Source of the DNA: Asterochloris sp. CNOR1
Lineage: Eukaryota > Chlorophyta > Trebouxiophyceae > Trebouxiales > Trebouxiaceae
Assembly: GCA_963969365.1 (NCBI GenBank)
Contig: OZ017751.1
Coordinates: 2,046,001-2,110,000 of the forward strand
Reading direction: 5' to 3'
DNA length: 64,000 bases
The translations under genes were made by a program, and so were the position numbers. The notes below the pieces were generated by a model. That model saw nothing but the letters and a program-made list of their open reading frames with translations. It was not told the origin of the DNA and did not search any database. Positions 36,000-47,800 of the stretch are shown here, one piece after another (within the stretch, counting starts at the first letter, position 1; every line of letters starts with the position of its first letter).

Positions 36000-38126
36000 A
36001 TGCAGCTCCGCATCAAGACTCGATCTGGCCGTGAGCTGGTGCCCGGAGGCCTGCAAGTAGATGCCACGGTATGCTTTCAGGATCGTCAGCTGAGCAGTGG
36101 CTGTGCTTCAGTGCCTCTCGACACAGCTGCTTGCACTTATACCCATATGAATCAGCTCTCAGTGCTGCATGCAGGCCACTCTGCAAGACCTGCAGAAGGC
36201 TGTGCACCGCCGCCACAATAAGCTCCACCCTGAGCGCCAGCGCTTCACGCTGCTGCCCCCTGCAGGCCAGAAGAGGGGGGTTGTGATCACACCAGGAAAG
36301 ACACTCTCCAGCTTTGGGCTCAAGGACGGTGATGAGCTGATCTTCAAGGACCTTGGACCCCAGGTTAGTGCGCAGCAACGGTGTGCTCATGGTCGGGGAG
36401 GCGTGAATGAGAGCGCGATAACGCTGCAGGTCACTGCTCTAATGATGAGACTTGGGCACCCACTGTTGCAGCCATGCACCCCACATTTCCGTGCTCTCGC
36501 TGGGCTCAAGGCTGTGGCACTGATGCAGAGAGCTGAGCACCCAGGCTGCTGGTAGAGTGCAGACTCTCACGCTGCATGATGATTCTGACGCCCTGCAACA
36601 CGCCGATTCTCCTGCTGCAGGTCGGCTATGCAGCAGTCTTCTTCTGGGAGTACTTTGGGCCCATGGTGGTGTATGCCCTGATCTACTTCTTTCCCCACCT
36701 GATCTACCCTTGGGCCAAGTGAGTCCTGTCATGCTGCTGAGGGCCCAGCTTGAGGTCCCAGCCTGCCTGAGTGCAAGAGAATGGGCTGTGGTCTACTGCA
36801 CTCCATGATGCACATGCTTGCCAGGCCTCCTGCAAGGCAGGGGCCTTTGTGTACTCCCTGCTTGGCAACTGGCACAGCTTTGGCTCAAGTCCTGGCTGTT
36901 CCTCCTGAGGACAAGTGAGCTGTGTCGCTGGCAACGCCCAAAGCTAAAATGCCTGTGCCCCTGTACAGGCGTATCCCGGAGAAGGGTACTGTGCAGACCC
37001 TGGCCTTTGCCTACTGGGAGTTCCACTACGCCAAGCGCATAGCAGAGACCTTCCTTGTGCACAGGTCGGCTCTGCCATGCATGCACTTCTGCACTGGTCC
37101 CGATCACTGCTGCTCTCTCGTGCCTCTCTTTAAGAGGTGAAGGGGTGTTCTGCACTGCGCCCCGCCAATGCCTGGGTCACCCTGCTGGCACTGCCCCAAA
37201 GATGTTGTCTGGAAGTGGCCTGTCTCCTACACTGCGCAATCTGGCCAACAGCCAGCTGAGATTGAGTTTCTGCTTTACACCCTGCAGGTTCAGCCATGGC
37301 ACCATGCCCATAAACAATCTGTTCCGCAACTGTGGCTACTACTGGCTGTTCACGGCCTTTGTGGCTTACTTTATCAACCACCCGCTGTACACCTCGCCGT
37401 CTGCCACAAGGGCATTGGTCTGCCTAAGCATTGCCCTCCTCTGTCAGGCCTGCAATTTCAGGTGGAGCCCTCATAGTTGACCGCTGGGCGGGAGCACGCT
37501 TGCTTTGCCCTGAGACTTTTGGCAAAGTCGCTTGGCCTGCAACTTTGCATGAGCCTGTGATTTTAGCTGGGCAGCAGATGCCTGGGACTGGCCCTGCTCT
37601 GCCTGGCCTTCAGTCTCTCGCATTGCCTGGAGTTCTGCTGCCAGTTTGCTCAGAGCAGCAGCTGTCAAACAAGACTGTCCTCCTGCAGGTGTCACCAGAT
37701 CTTGGCAGACCTGCGTTCTGGCGGCTCCAAGGAGTACAAGATCCCCAAGGGTTTTGCCTTCAATCACATCACCTGCGCCAATTACTTTTTTGAGATCTGG
37801 GGTTGGCTGCTGTTTGGCTTGGCAACCCAGACTCTTGCCGCCTTCCTCTTCATTGCAGCAGGTGGCTTCCAGATGATGCAGTGGGCGCTGCAGAAGCACA
37901 AGAGGTTGCAAAAGGTGGGCGCATCAGTGACTGCTCAGTGCCTGTTTCTCTGCATGATGGTGCGCTATTGCTCTGAAGCCTGGTTTGCCGATTTGAGTTT
38001 AATGTGCTGTTCCTTTTCTGGGTTCCATCATTCCAGTGTGTCCTTTGCTGCCTACAGTTATTTGATGGCAAGGAGGGGCGACCCAAGTACCCACGCAGAT
38101 GGGTGATCTTTCCACCCCTGCTTTAA
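36000..38126 (+). CDS. TECR: very-long-chain enoyl-CoA reductase (TECR/TSC13/CER10)
   Basis: Multi-pass ER enzyme that performs the last reduction of each very-long-chain fatty-acid elongation cycle (trans-2-enoyl-CoA to acyl-CoA with NADPH). Exons: 36000-36068 (start [12 protein letters not shown], matching the plant N-terminus), about 36176-36363 (ubiquitin-like N-domain to LIFKDLGPQ), about 36622-36720 ([20 protein letters not shown]), about 36969-37064 ([20 protein letters not shown]), about 37289-37461 ([27 protein letters not shown]), about 37690-37914 ([20 protein letters not shown]) and about 38057-38126 ([16 protein letters not shown]). The steroid-5-alpha-reductase-type C-terminal domain, including the closing [12 protein letters not shown] motif, is intact. 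Length agrees with plant and yeast homologues. Confidence 0.95.
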
Positions 38127-38802
38127 TTGAAACTCCCCAGCAGCTGTCAACCCTCAAAACATATCTGGAGTTTTCAAACACAAAGAATTCGAATTACACA
38201 TGGCCCTTGGGGCTATGGAAAGACAATCTGCACGTCTCATTGATTTGCAGAGAAATGGGGAGCAACCTCAATGTCTCACAAGTTGAGGCTGATATGCTGC
38301 GGGGCTTCATAAGGAGTCGCATTGGATGCCGCTCCAGACAGTAAGTAAGATGCAGGCTGTTGCACACAATCGTATCTAAGGCCTACACAAAGTGCAGCAG
38401 AAACGCTAGCTGTTGGGCAACCTATCTGAGCACAACAGCCCCTCTCTAGGGGCACGTGTAGCCCCCAGATGCACAAAATGTCACTTACTGCAGCAGTTGC
38501 TAGGGTAAACAGAAGTCTGAGTTGTGAGCAAAGCAGCGCGGGGGGCAGGAGCACATCTTTGTGGAGGGGTGGGGTCGCAATCTGCGCCCCTCAGCCCCCC
38601 ATACAGGGGTGAGGCGCGGCCAGCCACAGGTTGGCTGCTGGCCTGATGAGGGACCAGCAGTGCCAAATTGAGGGCATGAACAGAGGCCACCCAGCTCGCC
38701 CATCTTGTTTGCTTTTTCAGGTCTGAGCTGCGGTATTGCCACCCAGCACACCAGTCTTGTTGACTTTTTCAGGTCTCGGCTGGGGTGTTGCAGAGCGCTG
38801 CC
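38127..38802. other. 676-bp convergent intergenic region
   Basis: This region lies between the stops of the reductase (+) and Fd-GOGAT (-). It includes a GC-rich patch around 38535-38620 and otherwise looks like 3' UTR sequence. No gene is supported. Confidence 0.4.
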
Positions 38803-41800
38803 TCATGCAGCAGCCCCAGCAGTCTGCTTCACGTCCTTCACGTCTGAGTCCTGACCCATCAGGCCCTCTGCGTCCTTGGAGGCCTCGGGTGTTCCGGACT
38901 CACTCGGGGGCACCAGCTGCCAGAACTTGCCCAGGCTGTCCTTCCAGTTGTCCAGCAGGGACTGTGCCTTGGAGGACTCTGCCAGCTCAGCATGGGCCTC
39001 CAGCAGCTCCCGCAGCTGTTGCTCGCCAGCCGCTGTCTGCACCCGCTGCACGCTCACGATCTCCCCATTGACCTGCAGGGTATGACAATGTTAAGACATG
39101 TAGGGGGGGGTGTGCAAGAGGGCTGCTGAAGTTGAGCTTTAAGAAAGCAGTTCACAGCTTGGTGAAGCTGCATTGGCCCTGCAGCCATATCCTATGCCTG
39201 TGCAGCCCATATCCGCAGCCCATGCCTGCGCAGCCCACATCCCATCACAGGCAGCCCACACATGAGCGCAGAACATGGTCATCACCCTTGGCTGGCCACA
39301 AGCATCAGCTGTGGGACAAGGCAGCCCACCCTCCACCTACCTTGTCGGTGAAGTTGTCCTCCTCGTCCAGAAAGTAGCCCAGGCCACCAGTCATGCCGGC
39401 GCCAACATTGCGCCCAGTGGTGCCAATGCACACCACGGCTCCGCCGGTCATGTACTCACAACAGTGGTCACCTGTGCCCTCCACGACGGCCATGGCCATG
39501 GAGTTGCGCACGGCAAAGCGCTCGCCTACAGCACATTGGGAGGGGGCATGGGGTGCTGAAGAGGCACACTGCTGGCAATGAGCGACACACAGGCGCACAC
39601 CTGGGAAAGGCTCCCACATGGCGGCCAGCACATGCTGGGCAGCATGCAGCGCTGCTCACTGCAATGGCTGCCAGGCGTCCCAGACACTACCACCTCAGCA
39701 CATATTGGGCATGCTCTTGTGTAAGGTGCTTGTCAGGACACACTTGCCAAGTGCCAGTGCAGGCTGATGCATGTGCCCCACACGGCTGTGCTGCCTCACC
39801 TGCCCGGCCGTTTACAAAGAGGCGCCCGCCTGTTGCGCCATACAGGCAGGTGTTCCCCACCAGGGAGGACTCCCCAGGCTTGAAGGCCGCGTTGGGGGGT
39901 GGCACGATGACCACCTGCCCGCCAGCCATGCCCTTGCCCACATAGTCATTGGCCTCGCCAGTCAACTTGATGATCATGCCGCTCACGATGAAGCAAGCGA
40001 AGGACTGCCCAGCAGACCCCTGCAGGGTTGATAGCACATGCTGATCAGCATCACCTCACCACTCGGTCCACTGCAAGTCTATGCTGCAGGCAGGAGGCCG
40101 ACGGGGCAATGAGGGCAACTGCCAGACACACCACAAAAAGCCAGGCGACTGCAGCAAAGCCTGGGGCCACCTCGAACAACAATTGCTGTTCACGATGGAG
40201 AACTTGAGTCAGGATGCACCAACCCTACAAGGGGCATCATGCAGAGAGGCGCCTGGTGCTAGGGCAGCCACACCATGGGAACCCCAGAGTAAACATGCCA
40301 TTCAGTGTGATATTCAAGCCTGGTGGCAAAATGGTGTCCTTGGCGGGAGACTTACGGTGATATTGAGGTTCAGGCTGCCAGCAAAGCCACTGTCGCCATG
40401 CAGCTTGGCGATTGCGCCGCCCACGCGCCCAAGGCAGGCACGGTCCACATTGTAGATGTTGAAGCTCTTGTCCAGGGAGGTCTCATTGTCTATGCACTCC
40501 TGCACTGCTGGGTCGGCCAGGATCTCATCGTCCAGCACTGGCCCATTAGAGTGCACCTGCAGCAGGACACATAAGGGAGCTGGTCAGACGGCTCAGCTTC
40601 CAAACAGCAGCAGAGGTCAAAGCTGCAACACACAAGAGGCGACTGGCACGAGGCAGCCTCTTTGCCACACACCAGTCTATGCAAGGCAAAGTGCGGCAGC
40701 CTTTCAAGCATGCACAGCTATTGTCTGTGGAGAGAGCTGTGACTCTTGTTGCCGGGGTTGGTTTCTCAGACAGACAGCAGCAGCCACAGCAGGAAGCAGG
40801 CTGGCTGTGTCTACATTGATGGTGTCTGGACCTGCTATTGTGAGACGGCTGCCCACCCCTGACTAGGACGAGCTGACACCGTTCTGGCATCAACAGAGTA
40901 TGGCAAAGCCAGCAAACAGAACCAACCTCCTGGCCCCGCCGCTCGTTGCTAGATCCGCTCTTGCCGGCAAAGGTGGTCAGGAAGGAGAGGTCCAGGCCCT
41001 CCGTCTTGGGCAGCTTGGTCACGCTCTGCTTCAGCAGGTCAGCCCGCCCCACCAGCTCATCCAGGCTGCGCAGACCCAGGCTGGCCAGGCCGATGCGCAC
41101 CTCCTCTGCCACAAAAGCAAAGTAGTTCACCTGCAGGGCAAGGGGCATGGGGTTGTGGCAGCCATCAAGCAGCAAGCGCGCTGCAGGATCTGAGACGCAG
41201 CCAGTACAGCCAGGCCACCCAAGCACGGGCAAGGCACAAAGGGAAGGCACATGACCCCGGCAGACACAAACATGAGCACAGCCTCAGGCAAGCCTCAAGC
41301 TGTCTACTGTCTTGCATGCAGCAATGTGCTTGCAGGGGTGACACAATGAGGCTGCAGTCTGTGGGGCTCACCAGGTCGCCGGGGGCGCCAGGGAATCTGG
41401 CCCGCAGCTCCTCCCGCTGGGAGGCCACCCCGACAGGGCAGTTGTTGGTGTGGCACACGCGTGCCATGATGCACCCGGTTGCAATCATGGCCACTGTGCC
41501 AAAGCCGAACTCGTCGCCACCCAGGGCAGCTGCAATCAGAACGTCGCGCCCAGAGCGCATGCCGCCGTCAGCACGCAGGACCACTCCCTCACGCAGCTCA
41601 TTAGCCACCAGGGTCTGCAGGGACAGAGGGCCCATGCTGTCAGTGGGGGAGTGGCTGATGTGCCAGAGATCAGTGTCTCAGGGCATCCAGAGCCTTCATA
41701 GCCGTCACGACCTGAACAGGATGCGGAGGACCTTGGGCTTTGTGCTCAAAGTCATCCGTGTCCCAGAGCGGGCTTAGGCACAATCATACCTGCTCTCACA

Positions 41801-44800
41801 GCATCATTGTTGCTCACAGGGGCCAGCACCCCCCTGCAGGAAGCCCCTGAGCTCATGTCCCAGCTGGCCAGCTGGCCTGAGCACGCGGTCCTCTGCTCAG
41901 CGGCAACGCCCTGGAAGCAGGCAGGCATGCAGGGCAGCCCACCTGATGGGTGTCAGCCAGGCCCATCTCCACCGGCCCGCCCGCATGCTTGATGGAGGAC
42001 ACAGGGCTGGCGCCCGTGCCACCATCGTGTCCAGAGATCTGGATCACATCAGCATTGGCCTTGGCCACCCCGCTCGCCACAGTACCAATGCCAGCCTGAG
42101 CGACCAGCTTGACAGACACCTTGGACCGGGGGTTGACCTGCAAGGGCGCATTTAGAAGCATGTCAGCTCCACTGCTGTTGGGTCGGGCCCCTTGCAGCTG
42201 CAATAAGCCAATCTGCTGCTCACGCAGTCTGCAGCCAGCGTGACAAGTATCGCTAGGCCTGCACATTGTCTGCAGGCAGTAGCAGAAGACCAGATGGCAT
42301 AACGAGACACCAGATAAGCAGGCAGCCACCTGCCAATTGCAATGCTCCTGACACCTGAAGTCCAGCTATTCGACCCAATCATGTCACAGCAGCTTATCTC
42401 CAGAGCTTATCTGAACAGCTCCCGGGTGTCTGACAAGGGCCAACCGCTGGGATGCATGTCCATCAGCCACCAAGTCACCTGGTGCAGGTCAAAGATGAGC
42501 TGTGCCAGGTCCTCAATGGAGTAGATGTCATGGTGAGGGGGAGGGGAGATGAGCGGCACCCCAGGCTTACTCCGCCGCAGATTGGCTATGTAGGGGGACA
42601 CCTTCTTGCCGGGCAGCTGGCCACCCTCCCCTGCAGGCATCAGAGTCATCATGTTGAGCTGAAGCCCTGAGTATCGTGCTTGCTGCTTTTGCAGGCGGCT
42701 TCTGCTGCCTTACGGACAATTTTGGCATGGTCTTGCTGCCTGTTGGACACAGCAGGTTGCCACATGATCAAGGGTGCTCAGGCACAAGCGAGTGCTACAG
42801 TCTTGCGTTGTGCGGTCACTGTCGGACGCAGCTTGCCAGGCAGCCACATCGTGAGGTTGCTGTGGCAAAGGCAGCTGTGTAAGGTGCACAACACGCAGTT
42901 AAGAGGCTGGATGGCAGAGCATGGGGAAGCGCGCACCAGGCTTGGCGCCTTGAGCAATCTTGATCTCCAGCTGCTCTGCGTTCATGATGAACTGGGGCGT
43001 CACACCAAAGCGCCCTGAAGCCACCTGCAGCACCAGTCTGCCTATCAGAGACAGCCACATTGCAACGCATTCACCCTCAGCCCAGGCGGAGCCTGCAAAT
43101 GGCGCTGGAGCACCAACAGCATTGGCTGCCCTCGCTCCAAATCAAAAGGGCATGGCACACACTGCATCTGCCACCCTTCACACGTGCCCAGCACGAACAC
43201 AACTGTTGGTAGGGGGCCACACCCCACTGCACACCTGCTTGATGCGGGAGTTGGCGGTGTCCCCGGTCTGCAGGCCCTTCAGGTGGGGCAGGGTGGGGGA
43301 GTTGCCCTTGTCATCAATGTCGCCCAGGTACTCCCAGCGCACAGGGTCCTCGCCACCCTCCCCAGAGTTGCTCTTGCCTGCAGGAACACCAGGCCCGACC
43401 TCAAGGCCAGATGACTGCAGGTGCAGTACAGCTGAAGGAGCTGAGGAAGGACGTGAGACCAATGATGTCACCGCCAGCTTTCTGCTTCAAACCAGTATGC
43501 AATTGCCACTGCATGCAGCCCAATCAGCACCACAGCCAGCCAGCTGCCCCAGACCGGTGCTTGGGCATCGGTGCCAAGTGGCATGCCAGCAGGGGAAATC
43601 CACCTCCGATGCGGTTCATGGCGATGGCAATGGTCTCGTGTGTCTCCCTGGAGATGGCCCCCAGGGACATGCCCCCCGTGCAGAAGCGCGACATGATGTC
43701 AGCTGCTGTCTCGACCTCCTCCAGAGGCACCGCATCCCCAGCAGGGACCAGCTCCAGGCAGTCGCGCAGGACGCTGACGGGGGAGTTAATCACGTGCTTC
43801 TCGTAAGCCTCATACGCCTCCTGCAGGAGCCACAGAATGGGGACCTCAGGGGGCCTGCCATTTTTGCTGGCAGCTCTGCGGGTGGCGTATTCACAGCAAC
43901 AGTGACAGACAAAGGTGTATGCAGGTCTGAGCCAACTGGCGTGCTCAGCAGCAGAGCAGGCCGACCTGCTTCTATGCATACATGCAGGCTGCATCCTTGG
44001 CCTTGACATGCAGCAGCTATAAGTGACTGTTAGTGGCATCTTGTTATGGCAACCTGTCTGGCACAGCAGGCGGCAAGAGGGCAGGCAGCAGGCAGGCCAC
44101 CTAGGTACTTAGCCCTGGGACATGGCTGCCAGCGCAAGCAGGCTGAGATGCACGGGAGGCCCTCAACATCTGGCGAAACAGGCCCTGCATGCAGGCAGCA
44201 GCCAGGTGTGCCTCACCAGGGGCGCAGCCTCCTTGCCGCCCAGGCCAACAGCCTTGTGCAGCAGCTTGGCCATCTGCTGGTTGTTGGAGTGGTACTCCCC
44301 ACGTGGCCGGCTGGCAATGAAGCCGTAGTCATCCAGCTTGGTCATCTTCTTCTCGGGGAAACCCTGCAGGCAAGGAGGGCCAGCAGCTCAGAAGCATGCA
44401 TCGGAGTGCATATCATATGGCAGCAAGCCTGGCAGCTGAGGGAGACAGATGCTATCATACAAACCATCAACTGCCAGTCATTTGCTGTGGCAGGGCATAC
44501 AGCAGCAGCTAATGGACAAGGCTGGACCTGCCCAGAGCTGCGCATAAGGGCTGCCCCTCAAGGGAGCCACAGATGGTGTGACCTGCAGGTCTCCTTCTTG
44601 TGCAGGCAGCCACAGTGCAGTGCAGTGCAGTGCAGTCCACTCTGGTTGCTCTACAGGAAACACACCTTGAACGAGGCCCTCACCCTGACCCAGTAAGACT
44701 CTCCCTTGTGCTGCACAGGCAATCCAGGGCCCCTGAAAACGCTTCTCACACACAATTCCTGCCTACCTTGACCCACTGGGACTCCACCTCGCGCTGCAGG

Positions 44801-47800
44801 TCGTCCAACGTCATGCCGCCAATGCGGGAGACGGAGCCTGTGAAGGCCAGGTCCACCACCTCGGGGCCCAGGCCGTAGATCTCAAAGATCTGGGCGCCGT
44901 GGTAGCAGCTCAGCAGGCTGATGCCCATCTTGCTCAGGATCTTGAGCACGCCCTTCTCGATGGCCTTCTTGAAGTTCTTCTGGGTGTCCACTACTGTCAA
45001 GTTGGGCAGTTTGCCTGACTTGATCATGGCCTCAGTCCTGCAGGCAGGCCAGGGTGAGGACAGATTTGTGACTGAACTTGTGGCTTTGGCATGAACACCC
45101 AGGAGCGCCTCTGCGTTCTGGAGATGGGATGTGCAGTGGACTGATTGAGGCCTCGACCCTGCAATGCCAGGCAGGTGCGACTGGTGGTTGCACCTTCTGC
45201 ATGAGCAGCCTGGGGATGAACATCACTGTATGAGCTGCACAAGAATGGCTCTGCCTACCCAGGGCTAACGTTATGACTGGCAGCAAGCTGCTGCTGCTAC
45301 ATTGATCGGAGCAAAACAAGAGATACATACATCAAAATCTTTGCGAAGCCCAAGCTGTGTGCTGTGACAGCCATGTAAGCTGTCAGCCCTGCTGCAGGAG
45401 GCACTTCTCTGCAAAGGAGAGCCTCCCATACTCAGCAGCAAAGCAGTCAAGTGGCATGCTTTCCCTATCCACATGGGTCGACCTTATGGAGGTGCTGCCC
45501 CCATCCACATGAGTCAGCCTTCTGGGGGTCTCCAGTTAGGCCTCCGGCAAGCAAAGCTTAGTCCGTGTGCCCCACCCACCTGGAGGACGTGCGCCACTGC
45601 CGGCAGGTCTCCAGTGCCAGGTAGGGGCACACAGCGTGGGCACCATAACCAACCAGCACAGCCATGTGGTGGGTGGAGAAGCACTGCGCTGTCTCCGCCA
45701 CAATGGAGGTCTCTGTGCGCAACCCAGACCTGCAGCAACACGGCAGGGGGTTTGCCGGTACACTAAAAAGACCTGCACAAGAGCGCTTGCAGAGAAGCTG
45801 GGCCGCTGCCCTGCTTCAAAACTAAGCTTAAGCTGCGCTGCGCCTTTGGCCAAGTACCCTTCAGTCAATATCCTTCAGTCGAGTCTGGAACTGTGGCGAA
45901 CACACCAAGCAGACAAGCACTCATCAAGGCATGCAGGACCCCACCTGATGAGGTGGTGGTGCACAGCTCCCACGGCCAGAAGGGTGGGGATGGGTGGGCA
46001 GTTGATGTCCAGCTCAGACGCTGGCACCTTGTCTGACAGCACCACAACCTGCAGCAGGGGCTTGCACAATGAGCTGCATGACAGCAGCAGACGTCCACAA
46101 CTAGCTAGCCTGACGGCAGCAGGCTCTTACAACATGACCTGACAGCGGCAGAGGCTTGCACAATGATCTGCCCGACAGCAGCAGGCATCTACACAATCAG
46201 CTGCCCATCAGCACCAGGGATCAGATGAAGGCTGCTGCTGCAGACCTACAGCCATCTTATCTCAACTGTAACCAGCAGGGAGTACCTCGCCAGGCCGTGC
46301 ACCAGGGCAGCCCAATACAAAAAGGAGGGCTGCGCAACACACACACTGCCTCAGCACCCACCTCGCAGCCCTCCTCCACCGCCTTCTGCACGCTGTTGCA
46401 CAGTGTGGCCAGCGCCTCCTTCAGAGCGCCCTGCTTGCCAGACTCGTAGTGCAGGCTGAAGGTCTGGTTCTTCAGGCCTGTGCTGCACAGAATGCCCTCC
46501 AGCTCACTCTCCAGCAGCATGGGGGAGTCCAGGAGTACCTGCAGTGGGCAGAGCCAGCTCAGACTGGAGTGCCAGCAGCAGGGGCAATCTTGGAACCAGG
46601 TCAGCAAATGTGCAGCTTGACATTAACGAGGCCACTCAGGCCACCAGATGCAGGCCAGCCGGTACATGATGGCAACTGAAGGCTCATTGGCTCGCTATGT
46701 CATTGAACTCAGCACGGAGCAGGGACAGCATGAACAAGAAGGCGGACCTTTGCCCAAGACCAGCTCTGATCAGCATAACCAGCTCTGATTCGATAGCACA
46801 GGCATGATGGCGCTGACAGGCCGAGAAAAGTCAAGGGTTGCACACCTGTGAGTAGGCTCCCTCCCCTGGCTGCAACAGGTTGCCGCGGCTGCCCAGGCGC
46901 ATCTCCAGACTCATGACGAGCCCCTCCCTGAGCGGGTCAATCGGAGGGTTGGTCACCTGTAGAAGTAATTGTTATGCTCACTTCCAATGGCTTGCAAAGC
47001 CCATCCAAGTCAAGCAAGCACCTGTGCAAGCCTGGCCGGGTCATGATCCCGCGACAGTAGGGCACAAGCAACACCAGAGGTTTCTAACGTCCTTTGTGCC
47101 CTTTGGGTGCAAGGCAGGACAAGCAGGACAGGCTGGGCGGTTGTCAGAAGCGGGAGCAGCCACAACCAGTAAGACAGAAGAGTCAAGCGCAGCTCTTATC
47201 TCACCTGAGCAAAGCGCTGCTTGAAGTAGTTTGCCAGCTGGTGGGGCTTGTCAGACAGCGCGGGCAGGGGGATGTCGTCGCCCATGCAGTAGGTTGGCTC
47301 GGCCCCCTGCTGCGCCATACCCTCAATGATCATGCCTGTGTCCTCCTGCCCCAGACCTACAGTGTGCACAGCTGTCAGCCACCAAGGTTGCAGATCAAGC
47401 AGACTCTGGATAAGCAACACCCTGCAGGCTGAGCTGTCCAACTAGCAGGCACCTCAGGTGCAGCACAGTTCATGTCCAAAGCAGCAAAGCTATCTAAAGC
47501 GATCAGGATCAACACAGGGTGACACAAATGTCACTCAGCTCATCGTCCAGGCCCCCGGCAGCCTCTGTAATACGCGCCAGCAGCCACGAAGCATCAGGGC
47601 TGCTCAGCGCAGCAGGAGCATCATGCCACTGTGCTCACCATTGGCAGCCTGCAGTTTGAGAAGCTCTGCAGACTCCATGGCCGGCTCCTGGCGGTAGGTG
47701 GTGGCATTCATCTCCTTCAGGCGGTGGCTGCTCTTGAGCCACTCGCCGTAGGGAGCCATTGCCGCAACATCCTTTGCAATCTGGGTGTTCTCCTTGAATG

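Noticed and set aside
38535-38620. GC-rich patch as a possible terminator hairpin
   Set aside because: No clear inverted repeat could be paired, and rho-independent terminators do not apply to a nuclear genome.
42960-44006. 348-residue plus-strand open frame
   Set aside because: It is antisense to Fd-GOGAT exons whose minus-strand translation matches the enzyme closely.
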